From Dactylellina haptotyla (taxonomy: Eukaryota; Ascomycota; Orbiliomycetes; Orbiliales; Orbiliaceae), in NCBI GenBank assembly GCA_031310005.1, contig JAQJAX010000011.1, positions 1-64,000 on the forward strand: 64,000 nt of DNA, read 5' to 3'. Positions 10,860-22,945 of this stretch are shown here, one piece after another. The position numbers and the translations under genes are program-made. How positions within the stretch are numbered: the first letter of the stretch is position 1; the number at the start of each line of letters is the position of its first letter. The notes beneath the pieces are model-generated. The model searched no databases and was not told where the DNA came from. It saw only the letters and a list, made by a program, of their open reading frames with translations.

Positions 10860-11759
10860 ATGAAACAGAGTTATAAAAACTTTAATTTAATTAATTTTCC
10901 TACTTATTCTATGCATAAAAATAAAGATATTAATAATAAACCACGAAAAATTAACTCTAAAAATGGGTTATATTGTAAGTTAGGAATAAAAAAATGAGTT
11001 AGTCTTAATTTTAAAAACATAAATATAGATAACTATAAACCAAATATTTTATTTTTACAAAAGTATTTATGTATTTTTAGTAAAAATATTATTAGTTATC
11101 ATTGAAATTTTCGTGTCTCGGAGAAGGATAACTTTTATAATAATTTATATTATTTTAAGTGTAATAATAACATTAAAAATAAGGATTATTATATATATTT
11201 AGTGAATACACCTGATAATTTCATTTTATCTTGTGTTGAAAATTTGATAGAACAATATTATCTTAAAACCACTGATAGTACAAATTGACATTTATTTACA
11301 AAGCGAGGTCAAGAGTTTAAGTATGAATTACTATCTTTGTATTTAATGATAGGTGAAGAATTAGTAACAAATTTTTTAAAGTATAATTATACTTGTTATT
11401 TAAATAAAAATGATATAAGAATCATTTATTTTGATGGAAAACTTAATAAGGATGCTGTTACTACGGATCAAGAATTCTTATCTTTTGTAGAGTTTAAAAA
11501 AAAATTAATTAAAACAAAGTTATATGATTTAGATACACATGATCTTATAGAATATGGACGTGACATATATTTATTTACAATTTTTAATGAATATTTATTA
11601 AGATCTGTTAAGTTAAAAATAAAATTTAGTCAAGATAATAAACCAGTTAAAGATAATGCACTTATTGCTCAAAAATTACCTAAATTAAAAGAATTAGGTA
11701 ATTTCTATCCATCTTATAACAGAATTAAGAAGCTCGTAAATAATTCTAGAAGTAAATGA
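10860..11759 (+). CDS. unknown protein of 299 residues (plasmid-type)
   Basis: Open from the ATG at 10860 to TGA-free stop codon TAG-side end at 11757-11759 only if UGA is read as Trp; three UGA codons fall early in the frame. No known domain was recognised. The protein is rich in Lys, Asn and Tyr and has no clear membrane segment. Its N-terminus (MKQSYKNFNLINFPTYSMHK) resembles that of the minus-strand ORF at 15943-17118 (MKNNFYNNLINFTAYSLHK), so the two may be related or share an N-terminal signal. It follows the shared leader, and a copy of the 3'-flank motif lies 130 bases downstream (11889-11910). The 3' end as given is the last codon block before the frame closes and may be off by a codon. 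Confidence 0.6.
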
Positions 11760-11888
11760 TTAGTAAAAAATAAAATCCTATAAAATGATATATTAAAAAT
11801 TTTTATAAATCATAAATTTTAATCAGAATATATTTTAAGTGAAAGATTTTAAGCATCTCAACCCAAAAGTAAATTTTTATTTTTGATT

Positions 11889-11910
11889 ATTCAACCTTAG
11901 TTGTTGTTCC
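11889..11910 (+). promoter_or_regulatory. 3'-flank repeat motif (plus sense)
   Basis: CAACCTTAGTTGTTGTTCC, plus-strand sense, 130 bases downstream of orf299 and just before the tRNA-like element. Its orientation relative to the gene matches that of all other copies. Confidence 0.6.
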
Positions 11911-11950
11911 TTTTTAAAAAATAACCTATTATTTTAGTTATTTTATAAAC

Positions 11951-12088
11951 GTGCTTAGTTCAAAGGTAGAATATTTCGTCTCATTAAATTATAATTTATG
12001 ATAATCTATTGAATAGGACATCAACGCAGTATTAAACATGTGTTGATCGTATTTCGGTAATGATGTAAGGTTCAAGTCTTTACAGCAC
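11951..12088 (+). ncRNA. tRNA-like element A
   Basis: GTGCT at 11951 pairs with AGCAC at 12084-12088. Next comes a D-arm-like segment (GTTCAAAGGTAGAAT), and near the 3' end a T-arm-like hairpin (TAAGG, loop TTCAAGT, CTTTA). The anticodon region is replaced by about 85 bases. It resembles the elements at 14290 and 59331 (minus), and a linker with AAGTCT and AAAGCAATTTTTAAT follows it, leading into the RNase III-like ORF. It could mark an RNA 5' end by tRNA-style processing. It is not a normal tRNA gene. Confidence 0.4.
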
Positions 12089-12392
12089 AACTTATTTAAT
12101 ATAAATTATATTAAATAATAAAAATTTAATCAAAATATTTCAAGTTTAACTTGACCAAGTCTTTAGAAACAAATAGGATTAAATAATTTTTAAACAAGAA
12201 TAACTAAAGCAATTTTTAATAAAATATTTTATTAAAAGCTATCAAAAATTTTATAAAATATTTAATTCCAACTTTAATGTTTTAGATCAAAATAAATTAT
12301 ATTCAACTAAGACAAACAATACCAAAATAAATGAAAATAATAAAAATTCTTTAGGATGTATTTATTCTAAAGAATTTAATAATAATGTAAAA

Positions 12393-13991
12393 TTGTTAAT
12401 GGATAAATTTAGAAATAAAAATTGTAAACTTAAGTTTTATTCTAACCATATTTATGATTCTTATGATAAATATGAAAAAGAATACATAATAGATAGAAGA
12501 ACTATAATGGAAATAGATTTATCAACATATAAAAAAGATAATGATTTAAACTATAAACTTTTGATAGAAAAAATCCAAGATAAGTTTTATTCAATAGAAG
12601 AATCTATTGAAAATGACTTTAGAAAAAATAACGCATTATATGAATATTATGAGGAAGAATATTATAACGATGACTTTGATTATAGTGAAAGATTAGATTC
12701 TAATATTTTTATAGAGGTAATTGAATATAAAAATCCAGGTAATTCTTCAAAATTTATAGACAAAAAATATTATTCAACTTTTAGTCACTCTCGACGATTA
12801 TTTTCTATTAATTCTTCATCAAATCAAAAAGACAATAAATCAGCAATAATTGATATAAATTATGATAAAAGCAAAATTTTAAAAATAATTAATAGTGTTA
12901 AAGATACAAATAATTTTATAATAGCATTTACACATAAATCCTGTCGTGCAAGTAACAAAGATAATAAATCATATGAAACATTTGAATATTTAGGTGATAC
13001 CTTAATAGGTAATTCCACTACTAAATTATTATTTATATCTTTTCCTAATTATAATGAGGGTGATTTAACTCAATTAAGAAGTTTAATAGTAGAAAACAAA
13101 AATCTTGGTAAAATAAGTAAAGAAATTGAATTAGATAAGTATTTAAAAATAGATAAAAATATAGAAATAACTACAAAAATATTAGCAGACATTTATGAAG
13201 CTTTTTCAGCAGTCTTATATTTAGAAAAAGGTGAAGAAATATTACATGAATTTTTCTCTTTAACAATATTTAATAGACCTGAAACAAAAGATTTATTAAA
13301 AAATTATAAATTAAATAAACATTTCTCTATTATTTCTATGACTAATAATCCATCTAATCCACAAGAAATTAATATAAACCAAGAAAATTTATTTTCAAAT
13401 TCATTAAGAGAAATAACATTAAAATTACCTGAAGATGATATTAACAAAAAATTATTAGTAACTTCAGAAAACCAAAGAGATTTATTAAAAAATATCTACA
13501 ATATATTAGAAGATGATATTAACAAAAAATTATTAGTAACTTCAGAAAACCAAAGAGATTTATTAAAAAATATCTACAATATATTAGATAAAGCATTTCA
13601 AACAAATGATTTATTAAAAAATATCAACAATGTATTAGATAAAGCAATTCAAACAAATTCTAGTATTTTAAATAACATAATAAAACAAACATCTACTATG
13701 ATAAATAAAAGTCAAGAAATATTAAATATGTTTAAATCATTTGAAGAAAATAAAAAGGTTAGATATACTCAATTACAGATTGAAAACAAACAAAATAAAG
13801 AAAATATTAATAAACAATTTATTAACAATAATAATAATATAAAAGAATTAATTAATATTATAAAAGAATTAAATAATAATAACATTAAATCTGAAATAAT
13901 TAAATTAAATTCAAAATTAACTATAATAATCTTTATATTGTCACTAACTTCTATATTATTTTTTTTAATAATTAGTATATATTTATTTTAG
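12393..13991 (+). CDS. RNase III-domain protein with coiled-coil repeats and C-terminal membrane helix
   Basis: The N-terminal half is unassigned. Residues about 175-290 form an RNase III domain: FTHKSC, then FEYLGDTLIGNSTTKLLF (about 196-213), then LTQLRSLIVENKNLGKISKE, then LADIYEAFSAVLYLEKG (about 263-279). The Glu and Asp of FEYLGD and the Asp and Glu of DIYEA correspond to the four metal-binding acids of the family, so double-strand RNA cleavage is plausible. No dsRNA-binding domain follows. Instead there is an exact 26-residue duplication (DNA 13431-13586), Asn/Lys-rich coiled-coil sequence, and a terminal hydrophobic helix (LTIIIFILSLTSILFFLIIS), suggesting membrane anchoring. The frame is open from 12204 with no ATG before 12399, so the start is uncertain; a TTG at 12393 is used here. 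Confidence 0.75.
   Translation: MLMDKFRNKNCKLKFYSNHIYDSYDKYEKEYIIDRRTIMEIDLSTYKKDNDLNYKLLIEKIQDKFYSIEESIENDFRKNNALYEYYEEEYYNDDFDYSERLDSNIFIEVIEYKNPGNSSKFIDKKYYSTFSHSRRLFSINSSSNQKDNKSAIIDINYDKSKILKIINSVKDTNNFIIAFTHKSCRASNKDNKSYETFEYLGDTLIGNSTTKLLFISFPNYNEGDLTQLRSLIVENKNLGKISKEIELDKYLKIDKNIEITTKILADIYEAFSAVLYLEKGEEILHEFFSLTIFNRPETKDLLKNYKLNKHFSIISMTNNPSNPQEININQENLFSNSLREITLKLPEDDINKKLLVTSENQRDLLKNIYNILEDDINKKLLVTSENQRDLLKNIYNILDKAFQTNDLLKNINNVLDKAIQTNSSILNNIIKQTSTMINKSQEILNMFKSFEENKKVRYTQLQIENKQNKENINKQFINNNNNIKELINIIKELNNNNIKSEIIKLNSKLTIIIFILSLTSILFFLIISIYLF
13431..13586 (+). repeat. 78-bp exact tandem repeat within the RNase III-like ORF
   Basis: Units start at 13431 (GAAGATGATATTAACAAAAA) and 13509 and keep frame, adding 26 residues (EDDINKKLLVTSENQRDLLK and six more). 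A weaker third and fourth partial unit (DLLKNINNVLDKAIQTN) follows, showing growth of the coiled-coil region by duplication. Confidence 0.9.
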
Positions 13992-14039
13992 TTATTAAAT
14001 CATCTCTATATACTATATTTCATATTTATTTTATTATTA

Positions 14040-14156
14040 ATTCAACCTTCGTTGTTGTTCCTGTTAAAAAATAATAACCAAATTACTTTAATTAGTTGTT
14101 TTGTTTTGACCCACTTATTTCTAACAAGCCATGTTGGATGTAGGTGGGTTTTTTTT
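14040..14156 (+). terminator. 3'-flank motif followed by hairpin and T run
   Basis: CAACCTTCGTTGTTGTTCC at 14042-14060 lies 50 bases after the RNase III-like ORF. At 14109-14156 ACCCACTTA pairs with TAGGTGGGT, and the hairpin is followed by eight T. This is the clearest example of the motif-then-hairpin arrangement and looks like a transcription terminator or a 3'-end processing site. Confidence 0.55.
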
Positions 14157-14289
14157 ATTATAAAATTGGAAACATATTAATAATTTTATTTTTTTATCTT
14201 AACTTAAAATAAGATTAACTTAAGGTTAATAGAATAAAAAATTAATAATTAAATATAATTATTAGAAGAAATTATATAAATTAAATTTC

Positions 14290-14357
14290 ACATGTTTAAC
14301 TTAATGGTAGAGTATTTTAAGTTTTGTTAATATAAGTGTTGGTTTCCTTCAGCATGT
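14290..14357 (+). ncRNA. tRNA-like element B
   Basis: ACATG pairs with CATGT. A D-arm-like piece (ACTTAATGGTAGAGT), an anticodon-arm-like piece (TTTTAAGTTTTGTTAATAT) and a weak T-arm-like hairpin follow in order. It matches element C at 59331-59401 closely, including about 50 bases upstream (TTAGAAGAAATTATATAA). A conserved linker follows (GACCAAGTCTATGTA, then AAAGAGTAGTCATAGCAAT) and leads into the ORF at 14477. Confidence 0.5.
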
Positions 14358-14476
14358 ACCCTTTTTTATTCGAAATATTTCAAGTATTTTCTTGACCAAG
14401 TCTATGTACATATTTTTAATAAAGAGTAGTCATAGCAATTTTAATTAATGGTATTATTAACCTAATACTATTTTTT

Positions 14477-15067
14477 AAAGATTTTTGAAATAAATTCAAA
14501 AATATATTTTCTAATTTTAATAATAATACGGATGATTCTGACTCTGAGTATTATAAACCTTTCTTTTTCGATGATACTGTTTCTATTATATCTAAAAATG
14601 AACCAATATCTTTAAATTATAAACTTTCATACCATCACTATAGACCTTACCTTCTTAGTTCTATATTCTCAAGATATCTTAAATTAATAAAAAATTCAAG
14701 AATAAAAAATTCTAGTGAATATAATATTATAATTATTTTTATTTTTGATATTTGACGTGACTTTGACGAGGATCAAGAAATCGATCTTATTCTCGATATA
14801 GTTAAGCATTTTAATGGTGATTCTATATCATCTATTGAATTATATAAAAAATATAATCTTGTTAGTTACTCTATAACAGATAGACTTATTGCAATGGAAA
14901 ACGATATAAATAACGTTAATAAAATTTATAGTAAAATTATTAAAGATTTAGTTTATTTAGAAAATAAAGGTATTAAACACTACTATGTAGTGGTGAAGCT
15001 CCTTTGGAAGCTACCTTTTGTATTTATTCAGGTTTTAAGCTTTCTATTAAACCTGATCTTTCTTTAA
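14477..15067 (+). CDS. unknown plasmid-type ORF following tRNA-like element B
   Basis: With two UGA read as Trp the frame runs about 197 codons, and it is open further upstream without an ATG. Early sequence reads KDFWNKFKNIFSNF, followed by an acidic stretch (DDSDSEYY), a hydrophobic strand (NIIIIFIFDIW) and a charged region DFDEDQEIDLILD. Near 15000 an overlapping frame with better codon use (GEAPLEATFCIYSGFKLS) carries on to about 15083, so the 3' end may have shifted frame. No domain is recognised. Its start region resembles that of the RNase III-like ORF at DNA level. Confidence 0.4.
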
Positions 15068-15353
15068 AATTATCTGGTATTTAATAAATTTATTATAATT
15101 TTAATTAAATTTAATTGTTTTTTTTTCTCATACTTTGTTTTATTAGACCTTTATTTGACCTTTTGTTGTCATTCCTAATTTATTTTTAAATTAAAATTTA
15201 TAAATTTTATATTTATAAGATTCTCATATTCAGACTATTTAATGTAAAAGTAAAAAATTTTAGTATAATTAAACATATTCGTTTAGTTATTTACTTAAAT
15301 AATATCTCAATCAAAATAAAGTTATTTTGTATATTTCACCTAATTAAAAAAAA

Positions 15354-15385
15354 ACCCACACAACAAGTTTACTTGAAGTGTGGGT
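15354..15385 (-). terminator. hairpin plus T run, terminator-like, minus sense
   Basis: ACCCACAC pairs with GTGTGGGT, with an inner CAAGT/ACTTG stem. On the minus strand it is followed by nine T. It lies downstream of the minus-strand ORF ending at 15943 and beyond the 3'-flank motifs at 15500-15563. Confidence 0.5.
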
Positions 15386-15499
15386 ACAAAAAACTAACTT
15401 AATAGTTTATCAACCAACCATGGTTGACCAATTAATAAATTTACTTAAATAAAAGCTTATTAATTGTTTAGTTTATAATTTTTATTTGTTATTACAAAA

Positions 15500-15563
15500 G
15501 GAACATCAACAAAGTATGAATACGAAAATAATTTATTTAAGGAACATCAACAAAGGATGAATA
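15500..15563 (-). promoter_or_regulatory. two copies of the 3'-flank motif
   Basis: GGAACATCAACAAAGTATG at 15500 and GGAACATCAACAAAGGATG at 15541, 41 bases apart. They are oriented for minus-strand transcripts coming from the ORF at 15943-17118. The block resembles 6829-6960. Confidence 0.6.
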
Positions 15564-15599
15564 TAAGAATAATTTATTAAATTTATAGAGAATTATTTA

Positions 15600-15803
15600 A
15601 GACCAATTCTCTGTTAAAAGGCAATGTTAAACCAATAGACCTATGTAAAAGCAATGTTAAACCTCAAGTACAGAAGTAAAATAACATTTAAGACCAATTC
15701 TCTGTTAAAAGCAATATTAAACCTCAAGAACAGCAACGCAGTAAAAGAACCATTTAAGCAATATTAAACCTCAAGACAGCAACGCAGTAAAAGAACCATT
15801 TAA
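15600..15803. repeat. compound tandem repeats
   Basis: A 46-47-bp unit (starting GCAATATTAAACCTCAAGA) occurs at 15711-15757 and 15758-15803. A second repeated phrase, GACCAATTCTCTGTTAAAA, occurs near 15600 and 15692. These lie in the 3' flank of the minus-strand ORF. Confidence 0.8.
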
Positions 15804-15942
15804 GAAAAATTTAATATCACAATAACATGTTTTAAACTACAAGTTTTATAGTAGTGTAGTTATTTATATTTAGGTTTTAATTTTAATAATATATATTATT
15901 ATATATTAAATTGTTGATATATGAGTAATTTAAAGTAAGAAA

Positions 15943-17118
15943 TTATTTAGTTTTTTCATCATATTTAATACAATTAGAAATAATATTATTATATATACTT
16001 TGAAGATTTTCATTATAACTTTTACGCTCTTGAGGATTCAATGATATATTTATTTTACTATTTATCCTCTGATATCTATTTAACTGACTAAAAATAAGAT
16101 CAACAGTATCCTTTTGTGCAGACTTTACTTTATCAAGAGTTCTACTATTATCAGAATAAGCTTCAGATATAATATTTAAAATAGCATTTTTAGTTACCTG
16201 ATTTTCATTATTAGCTAGTGAAAATAAAAAACAAAGAATATATACTTCTTTATCAGATAAATCATTTTTTATACTATATTTAATATCTTTAGGTAACTCA
16301 GTTAAATCTAAGAAAGTACTTTTCAATTTATTATCTAATCTTTTCTCTTCTGAAGTTTTTTTATTATTAGAATTTAAAAATACAAAAGGAGTCATACTTA
16401 AAGTATATTTAAAATCAATTGATTTAATTTTTTTTATAAAATAATTACATATCCTAAATAAGATAGAAGGTATAAAAGGAATATTTATTAAAATTAATCA
16501 ATCGATAGATATAAAAGATATGTAGGATAAAAAATATTCTAAATAAACTCAAGAATCTAGTATTAAAGATTTAATAAAATCAAAGATTATTATTAAATAT
16601 GGTTTAATAAAATCTATAATAAATCTTCGAATAAATTTTTTAATTATATTATATAAATAATTTTTAATTTTATTTAAAAATTTTGATAATAAATCTTTAA
16701 GATGATATAATATATATAAAATTTTATTTTCAAAATCCATATTATTTTTAATTTTTTTATTAATTATAAAATCATAATTAATCAATACAAAATTATATAC
16801 TTGGTTACTACCACCTAAAATATAATTTTTATTAATATAAGAAATAGATGAAAAATTGTTTTTATTTGAAATATCTTTTATGATACCATTTTTATTGAAT
16901 AAATTAGATGATTTTTTATTTTGTAAATCAGATTTATTATTTAAATTATTTGTTAATATAAATTTGTCATTTTCCCTTTCGGTAGAGAAATGTCTAAAAA
17001 ATTTTTATTTTTTAAATCCAAATAGAGAAAAACCTATAGAAGCGTGTGTAAGAAAATTATTTTTATGCAGAGAATAAGCAGTAAAATTAATTAAATTGTT
17101 ATAAAAATTGTTTTTCAT
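15943..17118 (-). pseudogene. unknown plasmid-type membrane ORF with one in-frame TAA
   Basis: An ATG at 17118 follows an A-rich leader. The frame reads MKNNFYNNLINFTAYSLHK, meets TAA at 17005-17007, and is then open for about 355 codons (UGA as Trp at two sites) to 15943. The middle has several hydrophobic stretches (IIDFIKPYLIIIFDFIKSLI; SIDWLILINIPFIPSILF), and the tail is charged (NNKKTSEEKRLDNKLKS). No domain is recognised. The N-terminus resembles orf299. The TAA means either a broken gene or a start after 17005. The gene runs against the other plasmid ORFs, and its promoter region abuts the foldable segment at 17159-17560. Confidence 0.45.
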
Positions 17119-17158
17119 GGTTTTTTTTTAATTATTTTTTTTAATAAATTAACAAGAT

Positions 17159-17560
17159 GAGCCTCATCTTTAATATATAAAATTTTTATATCATCTACCG
17201 TTGGGTACGACGAATACAAAAATTATAGAATCTTTTTTTTTTGTTAGAAGGAGATTACTATTCCTTCAGACACGGTTAACGTCTCCGTTCCTTGACTATA
17301 TGAACAGACAACTGTTGAGGATTATACCGTTTAAACTATCCTCAATTTCCAGTTATATCTAAAACCATGGCTGACTTTTTTTGTTTCTCTATATAGAAAA
17401 GCTCACATATCTATATATTTTAGTCTGGTCCCAAGAGATTATATTATTAATATAATATGTCTTTCAATTGACCATAGCTCATTCTTTTCAATATTAAACC
17501 AGACTTTCCTTTTTTTATTTATCGATTATTAGTCATTTATTTATAAAGAAGTGTGAGGCT
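17159..17560 (-). ncRNA. candidate structured RNA of about 400 nt
   Basis: On the minus strand GATGAGCCTCA near the 5' end (17549-17559) pairs with TGAGGCTCATC at the 3' end (17159-17169), closing an 11-bp terminal helix. Inside, AGTCTGGT pairs with ACCAGACT, GAGGAT with ATCCTC, GAAGGA with TCCTTC, and GACG/CGTC-type stems are seen. The segment is GC-richer than its surroundings and has no coding frame. GGAAAGTC near the 5' end recalls a conserved region of RNase P RNA, but the expected 3' partner was not found before the closing helix, so the class is unassigned. Confidence 0.4.
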
Positions 17561-18798
17561 CATCACTTTCTGATTTAATATAAAAAGTTAATATAACAGA
17601 TCTACTTATTTTTAAGGAATCGTATTGATAATAAACTTTTTATTTTTAGCTTTTTTATTTATGATAACTCTTTATTTATTCAAAGCACATGTTTATTACT
17701 ACCTAAAAACGTTAATAAATAGAATATTTAGTTACTAAAACCATCTTTGAACATATTATATAAAAGTGAGTAGTTTCAAATATGACAGTGAGACAGCAGG
17801 TAATTACCTAAGAATTATTGTCGTAATAAATAATAACATCACCTTTTTCCAGCTCGAAGTATTATTAAATATTACAATAATATTATTCTTTATGTTACCC
17901 CCTACATAAAATAATTGAATATGAAAATTTAATATAAATTGTACTGAAAAAGAATCAAATATGATCTAATAGATAATAAACTGAAAAATTTAAATAATAG
18001 CTTAAATTATTGATATTAAATAAATTTTTATATATTACAGTAAATAAACCAAATTTTTTGTTGGAGAAAGTTAAAATTTTAAATAAATAGCTTAAATTAT
18101 TGATATTAAATAAAATTTATTTATTATTAATTTTATCTTTATAATAGAGTAAATAACCCAAATTTTTGATATAAAATATAAAATTTTTAATATATTTAAT
18201 AAAATAAAAAAAAAAACTAATATATCAGTGATTTTAAAGTAAATTTAATTCGTTTTCTCCTATCAGTAAGAAAATAATATAAAAATTGAAAATATTAAAA
18301 AAAATCAAATTTTCATATCTATCCTATAAAAAGAATCAAAAAAAAATGAAACTTATCCCCCCTCCCTTTTCGAGATACGCTAATAAGTTATTGAACCTAT
18401 TAAAAATTAATTATATTTAATTAATAGGTAAAGTAACTTTTTTAGTAGCATAGAAAATTTTTTTCAAAATAAATAAAATAAATTTATTCTATAAATTGAA
18501 CTAAATAAGGTAAATTTTTTTCTATTATATATAATTGACTACATAGCTACTAATAAATAATAAAAATTAAATAAATAGCTTAAATAGCTTAAATTATTGA
18601 TATTAATAAAATTATTTATATAATCTAGTAAATAAACTAAATATTAATAAAAAATTTTTTAATTAAATTTATTTTATAAAAAAAAAAAAAAATGACCCTC
18701 CACCCTCCTCATATTATTAATATTTTAAATTAAATATTAATAATATTACTTATCATACCCTATCCCTTTTTTTTTTAATAATATATATTAAATATATA
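17561..18798. other. spacer with three copies of an AT-rich repeat
   Basis: No coding frame was recognised. A phrase AATAGCTTAAATTATTGATA followed by TTAA(A)TAAA and, 20-50 bases later, GTAAATAA(A/C)CCAAA occurs near 17989, 18076 and 18568. A GC-richer stretch at 17760-17870 (GTGAGACAGCAGGTAATTAC) has no assigned function. T and A homopolymers are frequent. Confidence 0.55.
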
Positions 18799-22288
<3,490 letters not shown>

Positions 22289-22352
22289 AAGGTATAATCG
22301 AACCACAATTAATGATTTGCAATCAAATAACAGTTATTCTGTAACATATCCT
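22289..22352 (-). tRNA. trnC: probable tRNA-Cys (GCA)
   Basis: On the minus strand AGGATAT is followed by GTTACAGAATAAC (D arm) and TGATTGCAAATCA (anticodon GCA with a short stem), then GGTTCGATT and an ATACCTT acceptor strand. Stems contain mismatches and the T stem is weak, so it may be a diverged or degraded tRNA. It sits in a tRNA cluster with Tyr, Met and His. Confidence 0.5.
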
Positions 22353-22421
22353 AAAAAATATTTTAATTTAAAAATAATATACATATTAATCAGTCTACTC
22401 TACCTTTTTACCCTTTATATT

Positions 22422-22502
22422 AGGAAGCAAAGGAATCGAACCTTTTCTAGCTTATTAACTATTGAGTTTACAGCTCAACCCGCGGCCATTGCGGATGCTT
22501 CC
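22422..22502 (-). tRNA. trnY: tRNA-Tyr (GUA)
   Basis: The minus strand reads GGAAGCA at the 5' end and TGCTTCC at the 3' end. The anticodon loop is CTGTAAA (GUA), with the long variable arm typical of fungal mitochondrial tRNA-Tyr and a GGTTCGATTCC T arm. Confidence 0.93.
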
Positions 22503-22760
22503 TTAAATAAAAAAAATTTTTTATTTATTATTATTACTTATAATAATTAAATACTTAAATTTTTTAATTCCAGGGGAATCCCCTCCTTTTTTTTTATTAA
22601 CAAAACAATAACTATTTAAAATTCCTTTAAATTTTTTATTATATTAAAAAAATTTTTAATGAATATTAGTTATAACCATTGCAGTATTACATTACAATAC
22701 TTATTAAAAAAATAATAATTTAAATTAAATTTTTATTTTATTATATTTCATTGTATTTTC

Positions 22761-22832
22761 AGCCGGGAGAGAAACTCGAATTCTCATTATTAATGTATGA
22801 AATTAATGTTCTAACCTTTGAACTATCCAGGC
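22761..22832 (-). tRNA. trnM: tRNA-Met (CAU)
   Basis: The minus strand has acceptor GCCTGGA/TCCCGGC (one mismatch), D arm GTTCAAAGGTTAGAAC, anticodon loop TTTCATA (CAU) and T arm GAGAATTCGAGTTTCTC. Confidence 0.9.
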
Positions 22833-22870
22833 AAAAGTTATATATTTAATTTTTTTTATTTATATTATAT

Positions 22871-22945
22871 GGGAGGATACCCTGATTTGAACAGGGAACA
22901 TACTATGCCACATACAGTCGTTCTACCTATTGAACTATATCCTCC
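22871..22945 (-). tRNA. trnH: tRNA-His (GUG)
   Basis: The minus strand has acceptor GGAGGATA/TATCCTCC, D arm GTTCAATAGGTAGAAC, anticodon arm ACTGT-ATGTGGC-ATAGT (anticodon GUG) and T arm CCCTGTTCAAATCAGGG. Confidence 0.92.

Noticed and set aside
6829-15600. Terminal inverted repeats of a linear plasmid
   Set aside because: The similar blocks at 6829-7085 and 15400-15600 are in the same orientation, so they are direct repeats, not inverted termini.
15600-15803. CRISPR-like array
   Set aside because: The repeats are contiguous tandem units of 46-47 bp with no unique spacers.
16856-17077. Plus-strand ORF of 73 codons
   Set aside because: It is antisense to the start of the minus-strand plasmid-type ORF, which has the better codon use and longer frame.
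17159-17560. RNase P RNA (rnpB)
   Set aside because: A GGAAAGTC phrase and a terminal helix are present, but the matching 3' conserved region expected just before the closing helix was not found. Listed only as an unassigned RNA.
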